Shown: piece by piece, positions 34,641 to 46,311 of the stretch | Numbering within the stretch: the stretch's first letter is position 1 | Layout: every line of letters begins with the position of its first letter | NCBI GenBank assembly: GCA_002964805.2 | Contig: PUDQ02000003.1 | Span: forward strand, 3,286,001 to 3,350,000 | Direction: 5' to 3' | Source: Trametes villosa | Taxonomy: Eukaryota; Basidiomycota; Agaricomycetes; Polyporales; Polyporaceae | Length of the DNA: 64,000 nucleotides | Notes under the pieces: model-generated | What the model saw: the letters and a program-made list of their open reading frames with translations, nothing else | Told to the model about the DNA's origin: nothing | Databases searched by the model: none | Translations under genes and position numbers: made by a program

Positions 34641-37003
34641 TTACACGCAAAGCATCTCGCACAACTCCAGCAAAGACCCGACCACGGCAGACGGATGCGG
34701 GGTCTCATCGCGAACGCCGACGACGAAGTCGACGCTGCCCTCGATGCCGCCGGGCCGCCTGACCAGCACCGTCGGGTGCTGGTCCACCATCGCAGGAGCA
34801 AGGATCCGACCCACGCCGCCGCTCACGACGACAACGTCTACCGCCGCCAACGCGGGAGCGCTCTCTGAACTCCATGCCTGGAGAACCGGAAGGCCGATAT
34901 GCTGGCACCACCGCCGCAGGTGTGCAAAGAAAGTGTCGGAGACGGGCACGTGCACGGGCGCATTTACCGGAAAGACTTGTTCCCTGGGAAGGAGGGGCCG
35001 GAGGGTGTCCAACGTGCTCAGAGAGAACGGCGCCAGGCCGACGACCGTGTAGCCATGTCGCGCGAGCCGGGCGATAGACTGTGCAGCGTCCCCGTATGGT
35101 TTGGGCGAGAGGATGCACGCGAGAGCGTCAGCGAAGAAGGCGGGGCGCAACGAGCGCGCAATGTCGAGCTTGCCTGCGAGGTCGCTGAGGGCGAGGTGCA
35201 TAGCGGCCGGGAGCGAATTAGCGGATGCGCCCTGGGCGCGGGCAGCCAGCGCTTCTAGCTCGAGGTAGAGCTTCACGGCCGCCGACGTGCTTGAAGGACG
35301 ACGGCGGGATGCGGACAACCACGGCTCGATCGCGTCGCGGATCGCACCCTCTCTATCCTAGAAAGTGTAGCCACCGCCTCAGCATAAGCAGCATGCACAG
35401 ATTAAGGGATGCAGAGGCTCACCAATATAACGCTGAACACCTCGAGGACGACCATTCGTGGAGATGGGGGCAGAGGAACCCTCGGGAAGCTGAGGGGAAC
35501 TGTTGGGAATGCCGGGGAGAGAATACGGACGGTCACTAGGTTGCTAGCTTTACCAGCCTGGTCAGCGGCCTGGTCAACGGCCTGGACAGCGGCCTGGTCG
35601 ACGGCCTGGTCAGCGGCACCTGATTTCCGGTCGTCGTCGTTGTCGTTGTCGTCGTTGTCGTTGTCGTTATCGTTGTCGTTGTCGCTGTCGTTGTCGTCGT
35701 CGTTGTTGTCGTCGTCGTCGCCGTTGTCGTCGTCAGGAGCCGCTTGACTTCCGCCTTCGGCGCGAGGGCTCCCGTCGTCTTGCTTCAAGTCGCTGCCGCT
35801 ACCGCAACTCCCGACGCTGGAGTTTCCACTTCTGGCCCCGCTCTCGGCATCGCTTGTGATGCTGCTACCGCTGCGAGAAGACTTATAGCTCTCCAATTCT
35901 TCACTAGTCACACCGCTGATGGTACCCCACATGGTGCCGCTCTCGTTGGAAGTCGCGGCTCTGAGTTCGGAGATTCTCCAACAGGCTTCAAAGTGTGCCT
36001 GAAGCGCCGAGCTTTGCTCGAACGAAGCCAGAGGTGGTTCAGAAAGGGGCGGTGTGGCATCATATTCGGCGTATCCAGCTGGTTCCACGCAATTTGGGTG
36101 CTCGAGGGCGTGCTGTGGGGAAAGAGCACAACTGAGCATGTCTTCGCGTCGACGATGATGATAAGATGTGTACCGCTCGGGCGTTTCGCACGTATCCAAT
36201 GACTTGCTCGACGCCACGCCATCTATAGTCCCTGCACACCCTGTCGCCATGTCAGTACACGTGCGAGTCAGGCTGCATGAGCAGGGAGGTACTCACTGAT
36301 GATACAGGAACATTTGGGTATAGATCTCCGATGGACGGTCGATCCACGGAAGAGGGCCAGAGTTGACGAACTCAAAACAATACGCCCGCGGGTTGTGCAG
36401 CTCGCCAAACATGTAGGTCGGATCCATAGCCTCGTGACCGAGAGTAGCCCGCCAACCCAAAGTACCCGGCGCGCGAGCAAGCGGGGCCAATTTTTCCGCG
36501 AGTTCTGCCGATTTGCGCTCTGCCCAAACGTCGTACACTGCGTCTTGGTTCACCGCGGCCGCATCCCGGAATTCCGAGAAGCTGTCTGTATCGAGCAAGT
36601 CGTAGGGTGGCGGCATCGGGATTCTGCGGGCCCCAGCGATCGATAGTACAGGCGTGGTGTGCAGGTAGAGCGGCGAGTGCAGATTCGCTTCTCGACATTT
36701 GATGGGTACGATGGCTACCAGCTGCGAGTCATCGGGCCCACTGGTAGGTCTCGTGTCTGTGTCGACAGCGACTTTGGGGCCTATGGTGAACGAGGCATTG
36801 GGGACAGGTATGGGCGACGGGAGTGTAGATATTACACAGAGAAATCCAGGCGTGTCTGAGCTTCCAGGGTCGTCATTGAGGTTGAATCGGACGGCCCAGA
36901 AACGGGGGTTGGGGATCTTGGCCGCGGCTAGCTGACCAGAACGAGGTAACCAGTACGCGGATTCGCCGGGTTTGAATTGAGCGACGACAAACCCGTGGGA
37001 CAT
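34641..37003 (-). CDS. HF2: unknown N-terminal domain fused to HAD-like domain, nucleophile changed
   Basis: Exons 37003-36297, 36240-36174 (67 nt), 36112-35423 and 35357-34641 encode 726 residues without a break. The N-terminal domain (MSHGFVVAQFKPGESAYWL to YMFGELHNPRAYCFEF) is closest to HF1. Exon 2 encodes VCRDYRWRGVEQVIGYV. The linker is unusually long and acidic: repeated Asp/Asn (about 35640-35740) followed by Ala/Asp/Gln repeats (about 35560-35630). Motif I reads VVVLEVFSVIL, so the nucleophile Asp of HAD enzymes is Glu (residue 482) and the following Gly is Ser. The rest of the HAD-like domain (VVGLAPFSLSTL, GGVGRILAPAM, HPTVLVRRPGGIEG) is kept. It is likely catalytically dead. Partner kinase K2 lies 581 bp upstream on the same strand. 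Confidence 0.85.
35540..35745 (-). repeat. Trinucleotide-type repeats coding acidic linker
   Basis: Plus-strand GTCGTCGTTGTC-type triplets (about 35630-35735) encode Asp/Asn runs on the minus strand inside HF2 exon 3. Adjacent GGCCTGGTCAACGGCCTGG-type units (about 35560-35620) encode an Ala/Val/Asp/Gln repeat. Such tracts expand easily and should vary between strains. Confidence 0.85.
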
Positions 37004-37584
37004 AGTTGAGGCCGTTCAGTGCTGCCAGCGTGTTCGTTCCGATACGGAGCCCTCTGTAACGACCGAACACGTAATGTATTCTGGTTGAATAGCGGATGCA
37101 ACAGGTGCGTGGTGAGGTTCGGCGGCGAACGCAATCGGACCAGAGGATTCAGAAAGGATAAAAGGGTCGACCAGAGGGTTGGCGTCAAAGGCGTCAACGA
37201 GCTGATAGAGAGGCCTCGATGAGCTGGTAGACCAGGGTCGTTGGATTGGTATGTCGCGGTCGGGGCGTAGCGGCAGGTGGTGGCGTAGCAAACTGGGCGC
37301 TGATCAAGCGCTCGAGCGCTCAGCGGCATGTTTCGGCGCTTCAAGCTTCAAGTATAAATAACGCGCGTGCCACTACTACTAGTGCGCTCCCAGGCGCGGA
37401 CTCTAGAAAGTTATCGATACGGACGGCAGCCTCCATTTCTCTGACGGCTCTGCGTCTACGACTATTGCATGTTGAGCACCGGAGTTGCAGAGGAATTTTG
37501 AGTGAGCAACAGTCATAGTGTCCGCACATCATGCATTTCTCCTAGTACATGCTTTGTGTATGGGTATCGCCGTAGCCCACACGT
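37004..37584. promoter_or_regulatory. Spacer between kinase K2 and HF2
   Basis: The 581-bp gap has the same position and nearly the same size as the K1-HF1 gap. It should carry the HF2 promoter. No gene is visible. Confidence 0.4.
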
Positions 37585-38791
37585 TCACATACAGTGCGGA
37601 TTCCACTCCCGCTCCTCTACGTAGCGTAGCGCAGGAACATATTCCTCGGGTAGGAGCGTCCCTTTCTTGTGCGCGGACGTGTTCATCCAGTCATACACCC
37701 AGTCGCATGCCCATCCCTGTGCGCGCATCCGTTCGCGAAAGAACCCGCGAAGCAGCGCATAGTCCGGCTTCTCGCCAAATTCCAGGCTTTTGACGTGCGC
37801 ATGATACGCTGCGAACTCGGGCGGAGAGCGCGCGAGGATTCCTGCGAGTCCCGGGTCTTCTTTCATCTCGCAGATGTGCATCCGCTTGATGGATTCGGGC
37901 CCTGGGAGTCCTTTCCATGGAAGGGAGCCGTGGTGAAACTCGAGGAGGATATAAAGCAGCGATTCAAGGTCGTCCGCGCGAGACACGGCTGTAAAACGGG
38001 TAGCAGATTAGCGGGATATCCAAAGAAAAGAAACGGAGGTGCTGACGCACCGTGCGACTTGTGTGCCGCCACGCTGGCATACCGGACAGTTCCAAGCGGA
38101 CGACGATTGTTCACGGAGAACGGGATGTGCTCGCCGGTGTCTGCCAGGATATATGGTCGCGCAAGAGCGAAGTCGAACATGTAAACAATCTTTGCGGTCT
38201 CGCCACGGCCCATTGCAAAGTTGTGTGGTTTGATATCACAACTGATCATCCGTGTAGCGTGAAACGTCTCTATCCGGCGGAGCTAGTGGCGCAATGACCA
38301 AACGATCAGTGAATTGCAGGTCTGGATGAGACAGTGGTGTGGCGTACCATTTGTTCGGCGAGCATACAGGTGGTGCGCAGGTGAAAGGTACCCCGACACA
38401 CGCGGAGCAAGCTGCTAAGGTTTGGACTGAGATGGTCCATGACTATAACATAGTGGTTGGCGTCGTAGCCGGCGTAGTGGATGGACGGGAAGCCTTCGGT
38501 GCCGTCGGGGATAAGGGCATGGACCATTGCTTCGTACTTCAGGCCTGGAATGCTGAGTTCGTCGTGGGTTGAGCGAGCCTGTTGCTTGATTGCCACTTCG
38601 ACCCCTGTGTTGATGTTGAATGCGCGCAGGACTTCGCCTGAAGACCTAGTTAGTGAAACTCAGTACGCGCAGCGTGAAAGGAGCATAGTACCGTCCGAGC
38701 CCATACCCAAGAAATGGGTGGCTTGGTAGATCCCGCATACAGAGTAGGATAAAATGAATCCGCGTTCCTCTGGAGCAGTATTGGACTGCAT
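37585..38791 (-). CDS. K2: divergent CK1-like kinase
   Basis: Exons 38791-38692, 38637-38348, 38282-38051 and 37988-37585 encode 341 residues. The first three exons have exactly the same lengths as in K1. Start chosen at MQSNTAPEERGF, matching K1's MQS start; the upstream extension begins only at TTG. The loop is LGMGSDG, Lys51 is in EVAIK, the catalytic loop is ISCDIKPHN (Asp146, Asn151) and the metal motif is DFA. The HRD His-Arg pair is replaced by Ser-Cys. The helix before it (LRRIETFHATRM) has drifted from the LHSRG seen in other copies. It is the closest relative of K1 and is paired with HF2. Confidence 0.85.
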
Positions 38792-40052
38792 CTTGATGTA
38801 CTGCCTGAAGAACGGGGTGGCGAGCGAGAAAGTGTACAAGACTTGAATAAATGACAAAAGCCGGGGGCTGCAAGCAAGGAGTAAGACTCGAACGACGCAA
38901 AGCCCGTGAGTGATTCAAGCGATTCAAGCACAAGAGTGAGAGGACGTTTGGGTTTGTTCAATGGGCGGCGGCGTTGCTGTACGGACAAGTCGGTAAGATG
39001 CCACATAATATGGTGCTTCAGCAGCTGAGCGCTGACTCTGAGCGCCAAAAGCGCCTCAACCACGTGGGGCGCTGTCCCCAAGCCTGCCCGACTGCCCGGA
39101 CCGGGACCCCTCCGGACCCTGCCTACACCGATGACTGGCAGCAAGTACTAGCCTACACTGCAACACCGACTGAAACTTTTCAAGAACTTGAAGAAGGGCG
39201 CAGCCAAAAGCCGCCGTCCTTTGGCCGCCCTTAGATTGAAATTCGAAGCCCATGCGTTCAAGATCCAACACGCACTAGGCCCAGGATCAGCCCAGCTGAT
39301 AATTATTCTCATCGCCGTCATATGCGCCCGCAGCCGCTACACACATCGTTGATCACCACCACTCAGGCTGAATACTCGGGAGGTGCGAACTGCAGAAGCA
39401 GCTGCTAGCCCCTTGCGAGATGCACACGGGCGAGAGTGAGTATGGTCTACACTTCCAGCGAGCAAGCGCACTGACATTTCTCGACGTTGACAGTGCCGCA
39501 AGATGATGTATACATCCCCGCCGTCACGCCCGAGAGCTTCTGTCAACACATGCACGGTACTCCGAAGTGCAGGAGGGTTCGTCCTCCTGATCTGAGCCCC
39601 CGAAAACTTGATCTTCTGCATGAGAGGCGTGCGACGATCGATGCAACAAGCGTGTGTACAACCGCGCAAATGGCGGAAGATGGCTCCGTATGTGAGTCGT
39701 GTACACGCGGGTTGTCTTCCGCGCAACAGGATTCCGAGCTTTCTCATCTATCAGATTGCCCCAGCTGTGTATCGCCCCTCTGCCCAGAACGCCCCATCTT
39801 CTGCTCGAGTCTATCGATGTTCGCACCTCACCGTTTCTCCATGATGCAGCCCACGCTCTCATTTGTTGTCGCGGGCCGTCGTCTTCGATTTCCTATCTCA
39901 GACAATCAGTACGATGAACCCTTCGTCGGAGTGAATGAGAGCACCCTCCAAGAGCTCAGCTCGGTCGCCGCTGACGCTTCGTCAATCTTGGTATAAAGGT
40001 GGCGACTCCGCACTCCGGTAGGTGCGCTGCTTCCCTCAACTCAACAAGTTGC
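38792..40052. other. Intergenic, no supported gene
   Basis: An open frame at 39487-39996 on the plus strand runs for 169 codons but overlaps open frames on the other strand, has no recognisable domain and does not splice convincingly into the gene at 40053. I leave it out. Confidence 0.4.
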
Positions 40053-42654
40053 ATGATGGACAAGCGAAACCGCCACAACGACCCCGAACGTCCCAAGGAT
40101 CCCAACCTACGCCCTCCTGCGCGAAAGCCTGCGCGAAAGCCTGCGCGACCTTCTCCCAATGCCGCTAACCCGCCGAAGGTGGTCGGGGCATGGCAGGAGG
40201 GACACGATCAGGTAAGGTCCACTTCGCGCAGGCGCCATGCATCTATTGCACTGATGTTTAACAGGATACTGGTCCGCCGACTTCGGACACGAACGAAGAT
40301 GAGGGTGAACAGCAAGAAGAGGTACGTCCAGCGCAACCTATCCATTGACAAGCAACGACCCTCAGCCATGACCTGTCTTGACACTCCAGCAGCTCGTTGA
40401 CACCCACTACAACGCCCCTCCGCTTACGTCTTCAACTTCGCGTCGTGAGTTGATTCATGCACGTCCATTATCCCAGAGGAGTAATCGAGGCTGCTATTCA
40501 CAGGTTCTCAGCCTGAGGCGTCGCGCGTGACAGTCAGTTGACCCCAGTTTGCGGCTGCCTGATTTCATTGCTCACGCGAACCTCAGCGTACACCTTCTAC
40601 CGACCAATCGCGCGATGAGGGACTAAATGCCAGTGAGTTTGCTCTTGTGTCAGCTCGCAGAAAGCGCCGGTCACTGACTGCCACCTGGAATATATCACTG
40701 TCGCTCTATCTCGCTTGGGCTGTAGATTGGAAGTTCCCACCAGGTCGCTCCGGGGGAGTGCCTTCGCCTACGCATCTTCCGCCATCGTCGTCGCTGAGTC
40801 CCCAACCCCCACCATCCACGCACCCCCCGCCACCGTCGAAGCAGCCGCGAGAGCGGACCACGGAGACGCCCCGGCCACCCCGACCAAAGGATGAGCACCG
40901 TGACCTCCCGCACCAGTCTGCCCCGGGGGTTACGGACAAGGGTCACCTCGACAGGGCTGGTGGCAAGCGCGGTGTGCATGATTCCAACCGATCAAAGCAG
41001 CCCAACGCTCCACCCGTGCCTGCGAGCGTGCAGGGCAATGAAACGCGTGGGCCACAGCCCGGTTCCCAGATCACGCCATCCTCGTCTTCTCGCGACACGG
41101 CTCCGCCTGCTAACAAAGGTCGCAAGCCGTCCCGGCAGGCGCCGTCGGCAGCCTCACAACTGGCCCAGCCATCGTCTGCTCAGCCTACTCCGACGCCCTC
41201 ATCTGGCGCGGGTCAGCCCTTGTCGTCTCGACAGGGCATTGCCCCCTCGATCGGACAGACTCAGTCCCAGTCGTCGTCCAGACAGACACCGCCTGTGCAG
41301 AACACACCGGTTTCCGCGCCCCCGATAGCCAAGTCCAAGTCCATACCGTCGTCGTATAAGGCGCAGGAATCAAAGGACACCAAGGCGTCGCGGCGCAAGG
41401 CGCAGGCAGAATCAACCGGTGCTTCCGTGTCCGAGGCTGCGACTCCGCCGCCCTCGCTTCATATCACGAAGCCCTCGGTGTCGGCAGCTCCCGTCGCTCC
41501 CACAGCGAGCGCCACGCACAGTGTCCGCTTAACGCCGCCGGAGATTGCAATGCCAGGCGGGAGGCCCGAATGGATCCCACCTAAAGATGAACAGGGCATC
41601 GCAGGGCCCATTCCGGAATCATACGGTATATATCCGCCTGCTTATCTTGATATGGGCACAGTTAAACATCGTGCTGCTTTACAGAGCCGAAGGGTAGTGA
41701 TTGGAGAAAGCCATTCAAGCTGGGCAACGTGGTGACGATAGCCTTGCCACCCGACCGACGGTACGGTCCCGGCAGCTTCCAGTCGACCTCCGCCGGCAAA
41801 ACCGAAGGCGACAGTGTCAGGGCGGCACAGAACGCCGGGGGTGCCGCGGATGCTACCTCAGCTGAACCGGCAGGTACCTCCGTCGGCGCGAGCGCAAGGA
41901 ACGTGCCTACAGGTGCTACTGCGCAGCGGCGTAGGGACAAGACCGTTCCGCAAGGCCCGCATTTGGCGGTTGACTCGAAGAAATCACGCAAAGACAGGCC
42001 TGGGCTTGTGGCCTGGCACTGTCATATGAGACGGGTCCTCTATGTCTCCCCTGTGATTACGTCGAATCAAGACGAGTCAAAGAAGGAGACAATAGTGGAC
42101 CCCGTTCGCGGGGATTTGGTGAGGAGGGCCAAGGCGGACCTAGCTGCGGTGAGCCTTACCTTTAGCTACCCGCATCTACACTGTAGTCCGCTGACATACA
42201 CTGGCTACTACAGTATGGTACCGGTCTAGACAAGGAAAAACAGCGGTACTGGCGGCCCATCAAATGGGACGCAGAGTTCCCTGTACCCGCAACCCCCATA
42301 CATCCTCTCCGCCTGGATCCCATCACTGTGAAGTGCAGTGGTCGCAAGGCTCGTAATAGGTTCACAATGTCCTACATTTGGGTCGGTGATGCGGGCCATC
42401 CCGCCGCTTTCGAAGCTATCCGTGAGTCGGAAAAGGAACAGCATCGCCGACCCGGGGTTATCCGTCGCCCGCACCAGTACATCAACCTTCCGAAGGAACA
42501 ACGAGATCTTGCTCAAGCACACTGGGTTGAGAGTACGCCTATCCCTCATTGCCCTCGTCTTGTGCAGTCAGCGCCTGACGCCAAACGCTCAGTTTGGTAC
42601 AACCCCGACCTGCAGTTGCGACCGGTGATAGACGATGTCGAAGATGTCGACTGA
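40053..42654 (+). CDS. Unknown Pro/Ser/Gln-rich protein
   Basis: Seven exons join in phase: 40053-40211, 40265-40321, 40393-40444, 40504-40526, 40587-41625, 41685-42148 and 42214-42654, about 744 residues. The long fifth exon encodes a strongly disordered Pro/Ser/Gln/Lys-rich region. Two more ordered segments stand out: WRKPFKLGNVVTIALPPD with VDPVRGDLVRRAKADLAA, and near the C-terminus WDAEFPVPATPIHPLRLDPI with FTMSYIWVGDAG and WYNPDLQLRPVIDD. I do not recognise the family. The layout of a disordered middle and compact ends would suit a scaffold or regulator, but that is a guess. It interrupts the HF/K array together with ERG2 and SPC2. Confidence 0.6.
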
Positions 42655-42975
42655 TGATCGAGTTGCTCTTACGTGCCACAAAGGGTCTGTACGATACAGA
42701 AGACGCTCCACAATGTACTATGCCTATGTTCCATATGCTATGACGCTTCGCTACACCGCAGAGCTCAAGTGCTGTCAGGCTGGTCGCCGTAGATGAGGAA
42801 GAACGCGCGGACGCCAACGCCATCGCTCGAGGAACGATCACCGCAGCCACTCGCGCAGAGCACAATCATCGCATAGCATCTCGAACCCATTACAGGAATA
42901 CTGTATAGTCGCGTGCGTTACTTTTCAGCTCAGAGGCGCAGAACGTAGCGGGCTCGTCAGGGGAAGGATGGGGCA

Positions 42976-44295
42976 CTAGATCTTGCCGATGGAGAGGTTG
43001 CGGATGTACTCGCGCACGGTGATGCGGACGGTCTCGCCGAAGGACCAGAAGTCGAGTGTGGACGAGAAGGTGTCCGCGAAGCCGAAGGGAAGCATGAGCG
43101 GGATCCAGCCTGCGCCACACCATCGCCGTCAGCGTCTGCGCACCGGCGCGAATCAAGGAAACGCACCTCTGGCGTACTCGAGCGCGTAGCAGCCCTCGTG
43201 CATCTTGTACTGCTTGACGTGGCCGCGGCGGAGGTGGTGGACGTCGCCGGGGCGGTAGACCTCCATCTCGAGCTTGGGCGGGTCGAACGCCCACTGCTCG
43301 CCGACGAGGATGTTGAAGTAGTCGTCCGCGGTGTGCACGCCGCTGTGGCCCTCCGTCCCGAGCGGCGTGCCGAACACGATGAGGTACTCGGTGATGCTCG
43401 CGTGGATGACGTACATCGCGCCCATCGCGCCGCCGGCGTTGTTGAACACCCACTCGGACGCGTTCGTGTTGAGCGCGATGGCGGAGGATGGGTAGTGCGC
43501 GGTGAGGTTCGAGACGATGAAGGGGATGATCGCGTTGATGTCGCCCGGGTGCGCGCGCACGGCGGCCTGCGCAACCTCGTGCAGCAGCTCGGGCGTGAAG
43601 ACGTACCACCGGTCCTGCGGGGAGATTGGGTTCAGCACGCTGCGCAGACCGATGCGGGGGCGCGAGGAGGGTGACAGATAGTGTTCGCAGCAAAACGCTG
43701 CCATTCTGCCGCGGGCAATTGCCAGGCGGCATCTGCCATTCTGTCAAGCGAGGGCCCCGGCAGAATCTGCATTGCGCATACAACATTGTTAACCTGCTGT
43801 AGCGAGCACCCCGCTCATAGTTTGCTTTCGCGGAGGTATCCGGGACAGACGCCTTTTCAAGCGGCGCCGTCCCAGTGAGATGACATCGCATCCGCGCAAT
43901 TTGGGTGCACGGCGAGAACCCCAAGATCAAACCCAGACCTGTAAGTGTTGTAATCAACACTTACAGGCCTGTATTTGTTGCCTGGCGAGAGTTCTATCCA
44001 TGCAATTGCAAAGCTGGAGGGCTTTAGGCGTCTGGAGTTCTGCCAGCATTTGCCGGCCCTGGCAAAAGCCGTTCTGCCATTTCTGCCGGCAGAACCGACC
44101 CAAAACAGTTCTGCCCTATACACTAGTGACAGAACTCACCTTGATGCGGTCAAGGACGGCGCAGGCGAGGTAGACGACGAACGCGATGAGGGCGCGGTAT
44201 GCCCACTTGACGAGGGAGCTCCCGGGGCTCGTCGACGCGCTCGCGCCCGCCGCGTTCTTGCCGACGCCCGACGCCGACTTCTTCGTTGCGCCCAT
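42976..44295 (-). CDS. ERG2: C-8 sterol isomerase
   Basis: Exons 44295-44140, 43614-43167 and 43109-42976 encode 245 residues (yeast Erg2 has 222). The enzyme moves the C8-C9 double bond of fecosterol to C7 in ergosterol synthesis in the ER membrane; it is homologous to the mammalian sigma-1 receptor. One N-terminal membrane span (ALIAFVVYLACAVL) is followed by YVFTPELLHEVAQ, the cupin-like core with WVFNNAGGAMGAMYVIHAS, HSGVHTADDYFNIL and LRRGHVKQYKMHEGCYALEY, and the C-terminal helix SSTLDFWSFGETVRITVREY. Intron 2 is 57 nt. Intron 1 is 525 nt because of a transposon-like insertion (43679-44125). Confidence 0.95.
43679..44125. mobile_element. 447-bp hAT-like non-autonomous element in ERG2 intron 1
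   Basis: An 8-bp direct repeat GTGACAGA flanks it (43671-43678 and 44126-44133). The element begins TAGTGT and ends ACACTA, which fits the YARNG ends and 8-bp duplication of hAT transposons. Weaker inverted similarity (TTCTGCC and TTGCCAGG words) continues inward at both ends. Without the element and one copy of the duplication the intron would be 70 nt, a normal length here. Confidence 0.75.
43938..43967. repeat. Perfect 13-bp hairpin inside the hAT-like element
   Basis: CCTGTAAGTGTTG, loop TAAT, then CAACACTTACAGG. It would form a strong stem in either transcript. The stem includes a GTAAGT-type sequence, but splicing there is not expected in ERG2, which is transcribed from the other strand. 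Confidence 0.85.
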
Positions 44296-44851
44296 GGTGT
44301 GTGTCGCGGTGTGTGGGGAGCGGGGGCGCGAACGAAGCGCGGTTTATATGCTGGACGCGCTGCCGGACGCTGGCGGTGGCAAGCGAGCGCGAGTGGGACG
44401 ATGTCCGCACATAATTCGCCGTCCCCGGCCCGCGGCACTCGCGAAGCGCGTCCGTCAGCACCGCTGACTCCGTCCCGCTTGGTTCGGTTCAGCTTTGAGG
44501 GCAAAGGCGATCTGATGGGACAATGAGCCGCACTGGCGGAGATGAACCAAGAGACAATGGCGTGGCTAGTGCAAGTGCCACGTTGGACCACAGACGCGTC
44601 TGTCTGGATTGGGAGTGCCCCGTGTCCGTGTCGCCCGCCGTCTTCTCCTCCCCTCCCCTCTCGCCCTCTCCCCGTCTGCCCGACGCCTGTCACCCTCCAG
44701 CACCGCCGTGATACCCTCTGCGCCTCAGCCCATTCTGCTCTCATCTGACGCGTAGCTCACGACTCGACAACGCCCGGACCACACGCCAGCGACCTCGGAC
44801 TCGGACTTCGCGAAATTTCCACGCATATATCCACCCACACACACATACACC
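44296..44851. promoter_or_regulatory. Divergent promoter region of ERG2 and SPC2
   Basis: The two genes are transcribed away from each other from this 556-bp spacer. It holds a TATA-like site on the ERG2 side and pyrimidine-rich and CACACA sequence before the SPC2 start. No other gene is visible. Confidence 0.45.
44341..44350 (-). promoter_or_regulatory. TATA-like box of ERG2
   Basis: CATATAAACC on the minus strand lies about 46 nt upstream of the ERG2 start codon. Confidence 0.35.
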
Positions 44852-46311
44852 ATGGCCCCGCGCACACGCAAGGCAGCAGCCTCCCCACCACCCGCCTCCT
44901 CCTCAAATGGCGACGCACCACCGCCGCTCCCGCCCAAGGACGAGGAGCCGACCGCCGTCGTCGACGTTGACGCGCTCCTTGCGCCCGTCCCCGGCGAGCC
45001 GCGCGAGGAGGTCAAGGTGAACAACGCGAGCGCGTCCGACATGAAGCACGCGTGCGACGATGCTCTCAAACGCGTGCGTACCCTGTTCCTTCTTCCATTA
45101 TCCCTGTCGTTGTGTCGGCCTCCGGGCGGGACGTCTGAGCGGGGTCGCGTGCGTGCGAAGCCGCCGCCGGGGGACCGCCTCTCTGTTGGGTGCCCTGTTC
45201 GCTCTCGCGCCGCCATCCGGGTGACGTTGCTTCGCGCATCGCTCAGCTGCGCGTGCAAGAGCTTATCAGGGCCTGTGGAACGCCGACGCCATCGACGTTT
45301 GGGCCGCACCACGCGCGTGCCTGATTGCTCCTGAAGCCTTGCCGCTGATCTCCCGCTCTGGCTAAGGTCGTGCGCCGAAGGCTCGGGGTATCCTGCGCGA
45401 TTTCTTGGGCACCGCACCAGTGTCCGGTGTCGGTTTGGTCCGGTTGCAGTCGCGTGCAGCGAACTGCTACCCGTATGAACATAACAGGGAGGGCCCAGGT
45501 GGTTCCGCGCATATATGCGTCTATGAACATAGCTCGTCATAGACGGGCCACGCTCGTGTGCACACGCAATCCCGCTACTCCTTCCCCCATTCCCTATTTC
45601 GCGCCTCTGTATACTACTAGCTCATACTAACGCCTCGTTTGTCCGCAGTATCTCTCCCGACCCGACCTCTTCAAGCAGATCCACACACACACGGACGTGC
45701 GCCTCGCGCTCGGCTGGCTGTCCGTGCTCATCGCGGGCGCGACGGGTCTCTACGGCTGGCGCGTCCCCTTTGAGCAGAGCAAGCCCGCAGTATGGGCGGG
45801 CGTTATTGCGTACGTCCCTTTCCTCTGCGTACACATCGTCGAGCTATGCTTATGAGGATACTTGGCGGACAGATACGTGGTCCTGACAATCGCGCAAACA
45901 CTGTACGCGTACTTCGTCGAGGGCGACATCACGTTCGTCGGGAAGCGCAAGACGTTCGACAAGCGCGTCAGTCTCTCCCTCCCTCCTCCCTCCCCCCTCC
46001 CCTTCCCCTTCCCCTATAACCTATCCCATACCCATCCACCCGCTGACCCCACACTGCAGATCGTGACCGAGCGGATAACGATCACCTCCAAGACGACGCC
46101 GTCCACACCGACCACGCCCCCCGCGTACGCGCTCGGGCTCGCATACGTGCGCTCCGCGGCGGGCGGGAAGACGCTGCTGGGCAAGGGCCGCGCGCAGGAG
46201 GAGCGGCCGTACACGGAGTTCTTCGACGTGCACGGCGTGATGGACCAGGAGCGCTTCGAGCGCTGGGTCGGCGGTGTTGTGGGGCGCGTCATGGACGGCA
46301 AGGCGCAATGA
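44852..46311 (+). CDS. SPC2: Signal peptidase complex subunit 2
   Basis: Exons 44852-45073, 45649-45809, 45873-45966 and 46060-46311 encode 242 residues. The protein is a non-catalytic ER-membrane subunit (SPC25) of the complex that removes signal peptides, and it links to the translocon. After a Pro-rich N-terminus come KRYLSRPDLFKQIHTHTDVRL, a first membrane span (LALGWLSVLIAGATGLYGW), a second span around VIAYVVLTIAQTLYAYF, then VEGDITFVGKRKTFDKR and a cytosolic tail ending in ERWVGGVVGRVMDG. The junction 45809/45873 was fixed by phase: an earlier AG would break the frame. Intron 1 is 575 nt, unusually long for this genome; I found no clear insertion in it. Confidence 0.85.

Noticed and set aside
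39487..39996. 169-codon plus-strand frame upstream of the Pro/Ser/Gln-rich gene
   Set aside because: It is in conflict with antisense frames and does not splice into the downstream gene, which has its own good ATG at 40053.
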